Shown: positions 22,790-35,365 of the stretch, piece by piece
Layout of the letters: each line of letters opens with the position of its first letter
How positions within the stretch are numbered: position 1 is the stretch's first letter
Source: Sipunculus nudus
Taxonomy: Eukaryota; Annelida; Sipuncula; Golfingiida; Sipunculidae
NCBI GenBank assembly: GCA_026874595.1
Contig: CM049320.1
Span: 26,078,214 to 26,142,213, forward strand
DNA length: 64,000 bases
Direction of reading: 5' to 3'
The notes under the pieces: model-generated
The model's database searches: none
Seen by the model: the letters and a program-made list of their open reading frames with translations, nothing else
Told to the model about the DNA's origin: nothing
Position numbers and translations under genes: made by a program

Positions 22790-24394
22790 ATTTTAAGATT
22801 TCCAACCAAACCTCTATGAAATATCAGTACTGTCTACCATGAACACATCTGTACTAAATCTTTCTACTGTGGACACTACCTTCTGAGGGCATCTCTATAT
22901 TTTGTGCATCTCTTTCAAAATGGGATTTTTTTTTTTTACCTTGCACTTCTATACCACACTTATGCATAATGGCCTCTTCTCTACCATGGGTATCTCTCAA
23001 CCACAACAAACTTATCAACTATATGGACATCACCCTTCTATGGGCTACCCATACAACAGGCACCTCAACTTCGATTATTGGCAATTCTCAATTATGGTCA
23101 TCCCTCTTTTATGGTCTATGGTCACCTGTCTACTATGATCACCTGTCTATTATGATCACCTCTCTGCTCTGGTCACCTCTGCTGTGTTCATCTCTCTACT
23201 GTGGTTACCTCTCTTCTATGGTAACTTCTCTGCTATGGACATGTCACTACTATGTTCACCTCAATACTATTATTTGTCACCTTTCCACTATGGTCCACTC
23301 TCTAATATGACCACCTATCATCTTTGGTCACCTGTCTACTATGATCATTTCTATGTTATGGTCACCTCTCTGTTATGGTCACCGATCCTCTATGGTAATT
23401 TTCTTCTATGGTCACTTCTCTAGAATGGTCACTTCTCTGCTATGGATATGTCTATACTATGTTCACCTCAATATTATTGTCACCTCTCCACTATGGTACT
23501 CTCTCTTATATGACTGCCTCGATGTCTACTTTGGTTGTTTCACTGTTATGGTCATCTCTCTACTATAGTCACTTCTCTACTATGGCCAGCTTTCTACCCA
23601 TGTGCTTTTCTACTATGGTCATCTCAAAACTATGGTAACATCTCTACTGTGGCCAACTCTCTAATATGGCCACCACTCTACTCAAGTCACATCTCTGTTA
23701 TGGTCACCTATACTATGTTACCTCTCCACAATGGTCCCATCTCTAATGTGACCAGTTTGGCCACCTATCTTATATTGTTGCTTCTCTGTTATGGTCACTG
23801 CTCTGTTATGGTCACATCTCTACTATGGCCACCTTTCTGTAATGGTCACCTGTCTGCTACAGTTTCCTCCCAACTATGACCACTTCTCTATAATGGCCAA
23901 CTTTCTAATATGGTCACTGCTGTGTTATGGCCATCTTTCTATTAGTGTCACCTCTCTGCTATGGTCTCCTCTCTACTATGGTCACTTTCCTATTATGGAC
24001 AACATTCCACTACAGTCAAGGGTGTGTAATGGCCGCCTTTCTAATATGATAATTTCTCTGTTATGGCCACCTGTCTACTATGGTCACTTCCCTGTGGTGG
24101 TCACCTGTCTGCTATGGTCAGTCACCTCTCAGCTATATTTACCTCTTTACTTTGGTAAACTTTCTGCTATAACTTTAAGCACCAATCCATTATGAACACC
24201 ACTCCACTACAAAAACTGCCAGCCCTTACAAACTTTGAGCTCCTCTCCTTCTAATAATAAGCACCTCTCTTACTATTGGCATCTCTCTTAGTAACCATGA
24301 GCCCCTCTCTTACTAACTAAAGACACCTCTTACTTACCATGTGCATTTTTCCACTAAGAGCAGTGCTCTTATAACTGTATAAGCACCTACACTA
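22790..24394 (+). repeat. Decayed 17-bp-period tandem array
   Basis: The monomer is close to 'tctactatggtcacctc', strongly diverged between copies. A longer-range repeat is visible: 'ctatgttcacctcaatact' near 23250 recurs near 23459, about 209 bp away. From about 24200 the sequence passes through irregular intermediates ('gagcacctctc'-like) into the 45-bp array. The many overlapping plus-strand frames (22902-24195) share LLWSPLYYGH-like text and simply reflect the repeat. Confidence 0.9.
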
Positions 24395-27300
24395 TGAGCA
24401 CCTCTCCTACTAACTATAAGCTCACCTTTTTACTAACCATGAGTACCTCTCCTACTAGCTATAAGTGTCCATTCCTACTAACTTTGAGCACCCCTGCAAC
24501 TAAATATAAGCTCTCCTTCTTACCAACTATAAACAACTCTCCTAGTAACTATAAGCTCCCCTTCTTACTTACTATGAAGACCTCTCCTACTAACTTTAAG
24601 CTCCCCTTCTAACTTACAATGAGCACCTCTCCTAGTAACTATAAGCTCCCCTTCTTACTCACTATGAGCACCTCTCCTACTAACTTTAAGCTCCCCTTTT
24701 TACTCACTATGAACACCTCTCCTACTAACTATAAACTCCCTTTCTTACTTACTATGAGCACCTCTCCTACTAACTTTAAGCTCCCCTTCTTACTCACTAT
24801 GAACACCTACTAACTATAAGCTCCCCTTCTAACTCACTATGAGCACCTCTCCTAGTAACTATAAGCTCCCCTTCTTACTTACTATGAGCACCTCTCCTAC
24901 TTACTATAAGCTCCCCTTCTTACTCACTATGAACACCTCTCCTACTAACTATAAGCTCCCCTTCTTACTCACTATGACCACCTCTCCTACTAACTTTAAG
25001 CTCCCCTTCTTACTTACTGTGAGCACCTCTCCTACTAACTTTAAGCTCCCCTTCTTTCTCACTATGAACACTTCTCCTACCACCTATAAGCTCCCCTTCT
25101 TACTCCCTATGAGCACCTCTCCTAGTAACTATAAGCTTCCCTTCTTACTGACTATGAGCACCTCTCCTAATAACTATCAGCTCCCCTTCTTACTTACTAT
25201 GAGCACCTCTCCTAGTAACTATGATCTCCCCTTCTTACTCACTATGAGCACCTCTCCTAGTAACTATAAGCTCCCCTTCTTACTCACTATGAACACCTGT
25301 CCTACCAACTATAAGCTCCCCTTCTTACTCACTATGAGCACCTCTCCTACTTACTTTAAGCTCCCCTTCTTACTCACTATGAGCACCTCTCCTACAAACT
25401 TTAAGCTCCCCTTCTTACTCACTATGAACACCTCTCCCACTAACTATAAGCTCCCCTTCTTACTTACTATATGCACCTCTCCTAGTAACTATGAGCTCCC
25501 CTTCTTACTTACTATGAGCACCTCTCCTACTAACTTTAAGCTCCCCTTCTTACTTACTATGAGCACCTCTCCTAGTAACTATAAGCTCCCCTTCTTACTC
25601 ACTATGAACACCTCTCCTACTAACTATAAGCTCCCCTTCTTACTCACTATGAGCACCTATCCTAATAACAATAAGCTCCCCTTCTTACTCACTATGAGCA
25701 CCTCTCCTACCAACTATAAGCTCCCCTTCTTACTCACTATGAGCACCTCTCCTACTAACTATAAGCTCCCCTTCTTACTCACTATGAGCACCTCTCCTAC
25801 TAACTATAAGCTCCCCTTCTTACTTACAATGAGCACCTCTCCTAGTAACTATAAGCTCCCCTTCTTACTTACTATGAGCACCTCTCCTAGTAACTATAAG
25901 CTCCCCTTCTTACTCACTATGAGCACCTCTCCTACTAACTATAAGCTCCCCTTCTTACTAACTATGAACACCTCTCCTAGTAACTATAAGCTCCCCTTCT
26001 TACTCACTATGAACACCTCTCCTACTAACTATAAGCTCCCCTTCTTACTTACTATGAGCACCTCTCCTAGTAACTATAAGCTCCCCTTCTTACTCACTAT
26101 AAGCACCTCTCCTACTAACTTTAAGCTCCCCTTCTTACTCACTATGAACACCTCTCCTAGTAACTATAAGCTCCCCTTCTTACTTACTATGAGCACCTCT
26201 CCTACTAACTAAAAGCTCCCCTTCTTACTCACTATGAGCACCTCTCCTACTTACTTTAGGTTCCCCTTCTTACTGACTATGAGCACCTCTCCTACTAACT
26301 ATGAGCTTCCCTTCTTACTGACTATGAAAACCTCTCCTAGTAACTTTAAGCTCCCCTTCTTACTGACTATGAGCACCTCTCCTAGTTACTATGAGCTCCC
26401 CTTCTTACTGACTATGAGCACCTCTCCTAGTATCTATAAGCTCCCCTTCTTACTTACTATGAGCACCTCTCCTAGTAACTATGAGCTCCCCTTCCTACTC
26501 ACTATGAGCACCTCTCCTAGTAACTATGAGCTACCCTTCTTACTTACTGAGCACCTCTCCTAGTAACTATGAGCTCCCCTTCTTACTGACTATGAGCACC
26601 TCTCCTAGTAACTATAAGCTCCCCTTCTTACTTACTATGAGCACCTCTCCTAGTAACTATGAGCTCCCCTTCTTACTGACTATGAGCACCTCTCCTAGTA
26701 ACTATGAGCTCCCCTTTTTACTGACTATGAGCACCTCTCCTAGTAACTATGAGCTCCCCTTCTTACTGACTATGAGCACCTCTCCTAGTAACTATGAGCT
26801 CCCCTTCTTACTGACTATGAGCACCTCTCCTAGTAACTATGAGCTCCCCTTCTTACTGACTATGAGCACCTCTCCTAGTAACTATGAGCTCCCCTTCTTA
26901 CTGACTATGAGCACCTCTCCTAGTAACTATGAGCTCCCCTTCTTACTTACTATGAGCACCTCTCCTAGTAACTATGAGCTCCCCTTCTTACTAACTATGA
27001 GCACCTCCCCTAGTAATTATGAGCTCCCCTTCTTACTCACTATGAGCACCTCTCCTAGTAACTATAAGCTCCCCTCCTTACTTACTATGAGCACCTCTCC
27101 TACTAACTATAAGCTCCCCTTCTTACTCACTATGAACACCTCTCCTACTAACTATGAGCTCCCCTTCTTACTGACTATGAGCACCTCTCCTAGTAACTAT
27201 GAGCTCCACTTCTTACTGACTATGAGCACCGCTCCTACTAACTATGCGCTCCCCTTCTTACTGACTATGAGCACCTCTCCTACTAACTATGAGCTTCCCT

Positions 27301-30255
27301 TCTTACTGACTATGAAAACCTCTCCTAGTAAATTTAAGCTCCCCTTCTTACTGACTATGAGCACCTCTCCTAGTAACTATGAGCTCCCCTTCTTACTGAC
27401 TATGAGCACCTCTCCTAGTAACTATAAGCTCCCCTTCTTATTACTATGAGCACCTCTCCTAGTAACTATGAGCTCCCCTTCCTACTCACTATGAGCACCT
27501 CTCCTAGTAACTATGAGCTCCCCTTTTTACTGACTATGAGCACCTCTCCTAGTAACTATGAGCTCCCCTTCTTACTGACTATGAGCACCTCTCCTAGTAA
27601 CTATGAGCTCCCCTTCTTACTGACTATGAGCACCTCTCCTAGTAACTATGAGCTCCCCTTCTTACTTACTATGAGCACCTCTCCTAGTAACTATGAGCTC
27701 CCCTTCTTACTGATTATGAGCACCTCTCCTAGTAACTATGAGCCCCCTTTCTTACTTACTATGAGCACCTCTCCTAGTAACTATGAGCTCCCCTTCTTAC
27801 TGACTATGAGCACCTCTCCTAGTAACTATGAGCTCCCCTTCTTACTGACTATGAGCACCTCTCCTAGTAACTATGAGCTCCCCTTCTTACTTACTATGAG
27901 CACCCCTCCTAGTAACTATGAGCTCCCCTTCTTACTGATTATGAGCACCTCTCCTAGTAACTATGAGCCCCCTTTCTTACTTACTATGAGCACCTCTCCT
28001 AGTAACTATGATCTCCCCTTCTTACTGACTATGAGCACCTCTCCTAGTAAGTATAAGCTCCCCTTCTTACTTACTAAGAGCACCTCTCCTAGTAACTATG
28101 ATCTCCCCTTCTTACTCACTATGAGCACCTCTCCTAGTAACTATAAGCTCCCCTTCTTACTCACTATGAGCACCTCTCCTAGTAACTATAAGCTCCCCTT
28201 CTTACTTACTATGAGCACCTCTCCTAGTAACTATAAGCTCCCCTTCGAACTCACTATGAGCACCTCTCCTAGTAAGAATAAGCTCCACTTCTTACTTACT
28301 ATGGGCACATCTCTTAGTAACTATAAGCTCCCCTCCTTACTTACAATGAGCACCTCTCCTAGTAACTATAAGCTCCCCTTCTTACTTACTATGAGCATCT
28401 CTCCTACTAACTATAAGCTCCCCTTCTTACTCACGATGAGCACCTCTCCTACTAACTATAAGCTCCCCTTCTTACTCACTATAAACACCTCTCCTACTAA
28501 CTTTGAGTTCCCCTTCTTACTCACTATGAGCACCTCTCCTACTAACTATAAGCTCCCCCTTTTACTTACTATGAGCACCTCTCCTACTAACTATGAGCTC
28601 CCCTTCTTACTCACTATGAGCACCTCTCCTAGTAACTATAAGCTCCCCTTCTTACTGACTATGAGCACCTCTCCTAGTAACTATAAGCTCCCCTTCTTAC
28701 TTACTATGAGCACCTCTCCTGGTAACTATGAGCTCCTCTTCTTACTGACTATGAGCACCTCTCCTAGTAACTATGAGCTCCCCTTCTTACTGACTATGAG
28801 CACCTCTCCTAGTAACTATGAGCTCCCCTTCTTACTCACTATGAGCACCTCTCCTAGTAACTATAAGCTTCCCTTCTTACTGACTATGAGCACCTCTCCT
28901 AATAACTATGAGCTCCCCTTCTTACTTACTATGAGCACCTCTCCTAGTAACTATGATCTCCCCTACTTACTCACTATGAGCACCTCTCCTAGTAACTATA
29001 AGCTCCCCTTCTTACTCACTATGAGCACCTCTCCTAGTAACTATAAGCTCCCCTTCTTACTTAACATGAGCACCTCTCCTAGTAACTATAAGCCCCTCTT
29101 CTTACTTACTATGAGCACCTCTCCTAGTAACTATGAGCTCCCCTTCTTACTCACTATGAGCACCTCTCCTAGTAACTATAAGCTCCCCTTCTTACTCACT
29201 ATGAGCACCTCTCCTAGTAACTATAAGCTCCCCTTCTTACTTAACATGAGCACCTCTCCTAGTAACCATGAGCTCCCCTTCTTACTCACTATGAGCACCT
29301 CTCCTAGTAACTATAAGCTCCCCTTCTAACTTACTATGAGCACCTCTCCTGGTAACTATAAGCCCCCTTTCTTACTCACTATGAACACCTCTCCTACTAA
29401 CTATAAGCTCCCCTTCTTACTTACTATGGGCACAACTCTTAGTAACTATAAGCTCCTCTCCTTACTTACAATGAGCACCTCTCCTAGTAACTATAAGCTC
29501 CCCTTCTTACTTACTATGAGCACCTCTCCTACTAACTATAAGCTCCCCTTCTTACTTACTATGAGTACCTCTCCTACTAACTTTAAGCTCCCCTTCTTAC
29601 TCACTATGAGCACCTCTCCTACTAACTATAAGCTCCCCTTCTTACTCACTATGAGCACCTCTCCTACTAACTTTAAGCTCCCCTTCTTACTCACTATGAG
29701 CACCTCTCCTAACTTTAAGCTCCCCTTCTTACTCACTATGAACACCTCTCCTACTAACTATAAGCTCCCCTTCTTACTCACTATGAGCACCTCTCCTACT
29801 TACTTTAAGCTCCCCTTCTTACTCACTATGAGCACCTCTCATACTAACTTTAAGCTCCCCTTCTTACTCACTATGAGCACCTCTCCTACTAACTTTAAGC
29901 TCCCCTTCTTACTCACTATGAACACCTCTCCTACTAACTTTAAGCTCCCCTTCTTACTATGAGCACCTCTCCTACTAACTATAAGCTCCCCTTCTTACTA
30001 ACTATGAGCACCTCTCCTACTAATTATGAGCTCCCCTTCTTACTCACTATGATCACCTCTCCTACTAACTTTAAGCTCACCTTCTTACTCACTATAAGCA
30101 CCTCTCCTACTAACTATAAGCTCCCCTTCTTACTCACTGTGAGCACCTCTCCTACTAACTTTAAGCTCCCCTTCTTACTCACTATGAGCACCTCTCCTAG
30201 TAACTATAAGCTCCCCTTCTTACTTACTATGAGTACCTCTCCTAGTAACTATGAG
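24395..30255 (+). repeat. 45-bp satellite array, about 130 copies
   Basis: The unit begins 'atgagcacctctcct', continues 'agtaactataagctc' and ends 'cccttcttactcact'. It is a dimer: 'tactcactatgagcacctc' and 'tagtaactataagctcccc' are diverged versions of one 22-23-bp ancestor, which also resembles the neighbouring 17-bp monomer. Variants (agt/act, tataag/tatgag/tttaag) form local blocks. Because 45 is divisible by three, one plus-strand frame is open for long stretches (the longest 27446-29329, repeating MSTSPSNYELPFLLT), with an ATG in nearly every unit. Indels near 26551, 27447 and 29958 and stops near 24610, 26210 and 29327 break it. The frequent variants change amino acids. I do not call a protein gene. 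Confidence 0.95.
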
Positions 30256-30350
30256 CACTTTTCTGACTAACTAAGAGCACCACTTTACTTTGTGCACACC
30301 TCTACTTTTTGCACTTCTCTACCATAAATACCTCTCTACTAAGAATAAGT
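30256..30350 (+). repeat. Decayed right edge of the satellite
   Basis: Irregular monomers ('gagcaccactttact', 'gcacacctctact', 'gcacttctctacc', 'aatacctctctact') replace the regular 45-bp units, mirroring the left edge. Confidence 0.8.
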
Positions 30351-30589
30351 ATTTAAGTTTTTCAGACAAATGCACTGCAATGGCAATCAATCCTATTGCA
30401 CTGATATCTTGATAAACAGCCAGTAATCTTAACATTTAGCAATAAGTGAATACATGTGTACTCACAAACTAAAGTGTTAAACAATCTCATTGGTAACATG
30501 TCATTTCTTGTGCCATGTATAAGTTGGAAATTGTCAAGTGACCAATACAAGACATCCTTTGTACACGCAGCTAGAAAATCATCATCCAG
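30351..30589. other. Single-copy DNA, no gene seen
   Basis: No recognisable feature between the satellite and the next dispersed repeat. Confidence 0.5.
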
Positions 30590-31480
30590 GGGGATTTAAA
30601 AATTTAATGTGGTCCCAGTCCCAGCCACTCAAGTCCAAGTCTGCATCCTTGGGGTTCAAGTTAAAGTCCACCTTCTTCGATACCATGTCTTTTGGAAATT
30701 CAATGATTCCCACGCCAATACATTTTAATTTATTATAAAGCACCATAAAATTCAAATTTGTAACCATCATGTGTCTTTTAAAGTAAGTTTACCCATGCTC
30801 CTTACTTTAAAGAACCCCAAAGAGTGCATTGCAATCACGACACGAATATAACCTACTGTTTTGCACTCACAATTAGTGAAAGGTTCATGGGGACATCATA
30901 TCTACCTGACCTAATTGTAAAAAAAGTTGTAAACCAGCCTTGTTATGCCAGGTCTGAAAAATCTGCATACTTCTACATGGCCTGTTGTTGTTTTCCCATT
31001 CATGTATATGTACCCAGTTTGAATATGATTAAATAGCAGTTCAAAATGGCAAAGTTTATGGTAAATGCAGATAATCCTGTCTTACCCCAGTTCCATTTCT
31101 AGAGGAGTTGAATAAAATAAAACACCTTTGATAGGTATGCTTAAATTCTCACTACAAGTCAAGAAAGGTCTTTTAATATAAAACAACATTTAACCTCCCA
31201 TGGACAGGCTGAATTTGTTACATGGTCTAAGCTTGTGTTTGTAACATGCCAACTTTAGTTTTCATATGTCAGTCTCAATGGTAGGTTTCCTAATCTTAAT
31301 GTCAGGCGTTACATGAGTTTTTTTATTTTTTCCTGGTTATGAGATGAATTCTTCCTGAATTCTCAAGTACTAGCCTCCCAGTACAATTCTGAGTCCAAAA
31401 TCTTTGAGTCCAAGTGCCAGTTCGGGGGTCCCTGAAAAAATATCTGAGATCCAGACGTGAGTCCTATGTCACTATTATAA
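30590..31480. repeat. Dispersed repeat family J, copy 1
   Basis: Shares ordered diverged segments with 37610-38090: 'ccactcaagtccaagtctgc', 'ggttcaagttaaagtcca', 'catcatgtgtctttt' and, further on, 'gagtccaagtgccag' with 'ggtccctgaaaaaa'. It is about 400 bp longer than copy 2, so one copy carries extra sequence. Class unknown. Confidence 0.5.
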
Positions 31481-31571
31481 AAAATAACAAAAGTATTTTT
31501 ATCTTCAGACAGTATGGCACTCTGACATCTCGATAGACTCTCCTATTTTAGAGGGCAAAATGAACCTGATC

Positions 31572-31627
31572 TCTAGACTACCATAAACACGCCTCTACTG
31601 TAAGCATGTCTCTACTATGGACATTAA
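31572..31627 (+). repeat. Outlying island of satellite-like monomers
   Basis: Three or four units ('taccataaacacgcctctac', 'tgtaagcatgtctctac', 'tatggacat') match the decayed monomers that flank the 45-bp array, 1.2 kb beyond its right edge. Confidence 0.6.
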
Positions 31628-31629
31628 AG

Positions 31630-32535
31630 GTGCAGTCCCCCGAAGCGTAGATTTTGAGGTCAATAACCTCACTCATAAAGGTTTACCCCTCTATTACCAC
31701 AAAAACTCTGGTCCTGTCAATGTTTGTAATTAGTTCCAATGTGGGTCATGATATATCCAGTCATAAAAGTAATTTAATTCTAAAAATATGTGGTGGAAAC
31801 AAAATGAGGCAGACCCTCCTGCATAATCAAGAAAGTTTTATTGTACCGTGGAATGGCTAAGGTCAAACAGGAACCTTAAATATTTATAAAGCAGGAAATA
31901 GTTTCAAGTTGTTCTGGTTAGTTTCAGTTCTGGAAACCATGAAATCAAATATATGGTCTATAAAGGCTGTGTAAGCTGCATTTAAAAATAATGGAGATAT
32001 CTAATTCTGCAATAGCGCAACTTGGTCTTGGGTCATATAAATTCTTGCAAATCCCACCCGAGGGAGATTTGTTTGAAATCAAATATTTACTTATGGAAGT
32101 TTATATAAGCCAAGAATGGAAAAGATGTCCTCTTATAAAAGGTACATGCCAGCCAGGCCACTCAGAATGTGATTTCTTCAGTAATTTTTACAGAAATTGA
32201 ACACAAATACCATGCTCTGGCTTTATGGATATTATCTGTAAACCTTCATGTGCCTGTATGATTTCATCCATAGGAATTTATTTTTAAGAATACATAATTT
32301 TATGAAGACAGCTGAAATATCTGTTATATCCTGAATGTTATTCAATATCATATTATTTTATTCTTATATATTAAATTTTCCATATATCTTTCTTCCTAGT
32401 ACCTCTTCAAATTCTTTTGTTCCCCCTAAATCCAATCAAAACTCTGGTTATTTCTTCTGTAATAGTTTCCAGCAAAGTTAATAGGCCTATCTGTTTCTCT
32501 TGCCTTTCTTTATTGATTCATTATTGTCTTTATAA
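31630..32535. other. AT-rich DNA, no gene seen
   Basis: A 69-codon frame at 31991-32200 has a plausible-looking composition but no domain and no splice context I can support. Confidence 0.5.
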
Positions 32536-32538
32536 TAT

Positions 32539-32591
32539 GTTTATATATATATATATATATATTATATTTTATATTATATATTATATATATT
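32539..32591. repeat. (TA)n microsatellite, imperfect
   Basis: TA-alternating tract with interruptions. Confidence 0.9.
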
Positions 32592-32599
32592 ATTCCAAA

Positions 32600-32835
32600 T
32601 AGAAAGATTGTGGGTTCGAACCCCACCTTCAGTGAATGGATTTTTCTATGTAAACCATTTCCATCTACATACAATGAACCAGCATGGATATTCTTACATA
32701 TATAATATATGCTGCACACTATATAAGGCCTTTAGTTCTCTCCCTGCTGCATGCAAAGTCGCCATGCCGACATGTGGTGGGTGAGACTCTGACGTCACTA
32801 CAGTGATGTCACTTCACTGGTTCCTATAAATATGT
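32600..32835 (+). mobile_element. tRNA-derived SINE fragment (B box and body)
   Basis: 'gtgggttcgaaccccacc' at 32610-32627 contains a perfect pol III B box (GGTTCGAACCC), preceded by 'aatagaaagatt' as in tRNA-derived SINE heads. The A box is missing: the upstream half is replaced by the TA microsatellite. The body runs on to about 'gacgtcactacagtgatgtc'. An independent A-box-like segment lies at 32864-32887. Confidence 0.55.
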
Positions 32836-32863
32836 GCAAATACACAGTGGGGAAGGTAATCTG

Positions 32864-32890
32864 GTGTAGCCAAGTGGTTAAGGCACCCAA
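32864..32890 (+). mobile_element. tRNA-like A-box fragment
   Basis: 'gtagccaagtggttaaggca' matches the D-arm/A-box region of tRNA-Ser/Leu-like SINE heads. It breaks off where the family B element at 32914 begins. No tRNA body follows, so not a tRNA gene. Confidence 0.45.
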
Positions 32891-32913
32891 ATTTTTTATC
32901 AATTTACTAAAAA

Positions 32914-33200
32914 CAAGTGACCCAGGGAATCTGACAAGGAAGACATTCACACAAGGAATTTTATCATCTGAATGTAAAATTTTGTAGGTGGTATCCCAAT
33001 TCAACTGAAGCATAGCTGAGAGGATATGAGTAACAGAGACCTAAATTATGGTTTCCATGGAGATTTTGCATGGACCTCCCTGGATGTCAAGTTAGAAGAT
33101 TCAAGATTGTGCAGTTACAATTTGTGCCTTGTTAACAGACAGTTAACAGAAGAAGACTGATCACTATAGCTCAGATGACTTTCAGTCAAGTGAGCTAAAA
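32914..33200 (+). mobile_element. Pearl/HINE-like family B, internally deleted copy
   Basis: Starts 'aacaagtgacccagggaatc', retains one core segment ('gagtaacagagacctaaatt', 'cctccctggatgtcaagtta') and ends 'ctatagctcagatgac' with 'cagtcaagtgagctaaaa'. The microsatellite is reduced to a short remnant. Confidence 0.7.
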
Positions 33201-34335
33201 TTGAATGAAATTATGACTTATTCACACATCACAAAATTAACTTATACACATGATGCATCTCTGATGGAATTACCAATTATCACAATGGATTGCAAATATC
33301 AGCCTATCATCTGCAATATTCATGTGTTTCACTATGGTGATTACTCTGTAAACACTAGTGTATCTAGGGACGGACTTGCAACAGGATCTGTCAATATTGA
33401 AACAATGCCTGTCATGCTGGATGATAAATTTTGTAAGCCCTGCTGTGTTTTTAATGTCTCTATCTCCCAGGAGGCTGAACTTGAGGCTGGTGCCCAGCCT
33501 CTGGTGGCCTGAACAAAGATTTAAAGCACTAGGGATTGATTTAAAAACTGATTTTATTTATTTTTCTTCCTTTGTGGATAATTTAAGGTTCCTTGACATT
33601 TCATCTTCAAGAGGATCAAAAAATCAAAATTTCATATCTCATATCTCTTTCAAAGGAGTTGTCAATATGATGGAAGTCATTGAATGCTTTTCTTTTTTAA
33701 GCTAGATTGAGTGATTCCAGCTTATCATGGAATTCACAATGAAATTCCATGAGAGAAGTTTCACTAAAAAATGTCATCAGTGAAAGAATTACTCAACAGT
33801 TAAGAATTAAATCAAATTTCGTTATTTTTATTACATTTAATTTTTTTTAGTAGCTTACAACAACTTAAGGTTCAGATAAAAAAATGTTCATGTTTTATGA
33901 AGTCATGGAAACCCCATCTATCTATAAAGAGCTAAGAGAACACTCCAATAGTTTTACTCTGAATTCAAGGCTGGGACTGTATAAACAATCTTCAGTGTAA
34001 TCAGCACCAGTTTGATTGCCCCTCTCTCCTTTCCCTGCAGTTTAGTGTGTCTTATCAATAATGTACACTTGATCTTTTTTACATCTGGTTTCTGCTGACT
34101 TTAGCATATTTTAGTCTGGGTTCAAACAAAGCAGCTCTGGTGTGGTATTATGATACCCCCATAATAAATGATGTCCGTCTCATTGCTTGCAAGTAACTAT
34201 CTGTCTGACAGAATTTTTTTCTGTGTCCTATACACTCTAAATCATTCAGTTACAAGGAGTTCAATGAAATTTGTGTAGAAGTTGATCATGATGCAAGAAA
34301 GACCTGATTATTATTTTCATTACATATTTTCTTTA
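33201..34335. other. AT-rich single-copy DNA, no gene seen
   Basis: A 103-codon plus-strand frame (33201-33512) begins at the very end of the family B element. It has no recognisable domain, so I leave it uncalled. Confidence 0.5.
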
Positions 34336-34338
34336 AAG

Positions 34339-34408
34339 GATAAGACTATGGCTTGTTGGTGGCACTGTCTATTGAATGATGATGGAAGGTATCCATATGA
34401 AAAGAATG
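34339..34408 (+). CDS. Weak candidate internal exon
   Basis: A pyrimidine-rich run and 'cttttaaag'-type acceptor (exact text 'ttttctttaaag') end at 34338. The frame then reads DKTMACWWHCLLNDDGRYPY-EKN and meets a donor G|GTATGT at 34409, leaving phase 1. A second possible donor (AAG|GTATCC) falls at 34388. The 23 residues match no family I know. Splice-like sites are frequent in AT-rich DNA, so this is listed mainly to preserve the observation. Confidence 0.15.
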
Positions 34409-35159
34409 GTATGTGGTTTTACACGCACTGGGCTAGGAATAATCCAGGTGCCATAACCTGTCGTTAAGGCATTAGAGTGAACCTTTGAGGTTCTATCAAG
34501 ATATAACCATTACAGGGTTAGCTGGGTGCAATAGGTTTTACCTAGGTATTACCCAGGATAGAAGCTTATGTAGTAAAGAAACTGAAGAAGAAAACATACC
34601 AATGAAATAAATTCCTAGGCAAATTTTAATGGACAGTCATAAAGGGGCCTTTTCCGTTATCTGACATTTATTAAATAAAGATAATTCCTTAGACCTTTAA
34701 CCAAAATATGCCAAAAACCCTCAATCCCACTGTGCACACAGAATCTGTTTTGTTTCTATCCATGTGTTCATTACCAAATGTGTCCAAAAAGGGCATCAGA
34801 CTTACCAGATTGATAAAAAAAAATCTGTTTGTAAACATGGGCAAATGATGTAGCATTGTTTACAAACAGCTAGCCTGTAAATAACCAAGAAGAGAACATT
34901 ATAAGAACCTTTCTTCACAGGACTTAAAACCTTTCCCAGCACATTATAGTGTCATCTGATGGTGACATGAACACTGATTGTTCAGGTCCATTATATCAAC
35001 AGACAGATTTATTTGTAATATTTCAAATGATCATGTAAAACTGCTCTGTCTTATCCTCAGATGCTTGGTTTACCTATGAAGTCCCTGGCATGTATTTTGT
35101 TTCATTTAATAAAAGAAAATGCTTGGTCACCGGACCAAATAACAGAAGATGTCCATCAT
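34409..35159. other. AT-rich DNA; short terminal-repeat-like motif at 34640
   Basis: 'aaaggggccttttccgttat' at about 34641 is matched inverted near 63370-63395 ('gataacggaatagcccc'), suggesting the end of a further dispersed element. Nothing else is recognised. Confidence 0.35.
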
Positions 35160-35365
35160 GCTCCTCGGAAAGGTTAATTACCTCCGCCAAGGGGCGGTGG
35201 TTATGTTTTTGCCGGCGCTTGTTTGTTTATCTAGCAGCAACCTTACTTAAAAATTATGAATAGATTTTGATGTAATTTTCTGGATAGCTTGACAATGATA
35301 TAAGGAATAATCGTTTAAAGTTTGAGGGTGATCTGGAGCACCATCTGGATTCAGGAATTTTTAAA
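35160..35365 (+). repeat. Dispersed repeat family H
   Basis: Contains 'cctccgccaaggggcggtgg', 'tttgccggcgcttgtttgtt' and 'gtttgagggtgatctggagc'. I recognise this phrasing as a widespread invertebrate interspersed repeat, from memory of such sequences. Non-coding. Confidence 0.45.

Noticed and set aside
22902-24195. Overlapping frames rich in LLWSPLYYGH-type text
   Set aside because: They are translations of a decayed 17-bp tandem array in several frames.
24394-30270. Long plus-strand frames in the 45-bp array (up to 627 codons, MSTSPSNYELPFLLT repeats) as a repetitive secreted or structural protein
   Set aside because: The frame is open only because the unit is 15 codons with no stop. Indels and stops split it into several frames, no splice signals rescue it, frequent variants are amino-acid changing, and every unit carries its own ATG.
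32610-32890. A tRNA gene, from the B box at 32610 and the A box at 32864
   Set aside because: The two boxes are in the wrong order and 250 bp apart, and no cloverleaf can be formed. They are separate SINE fragments.
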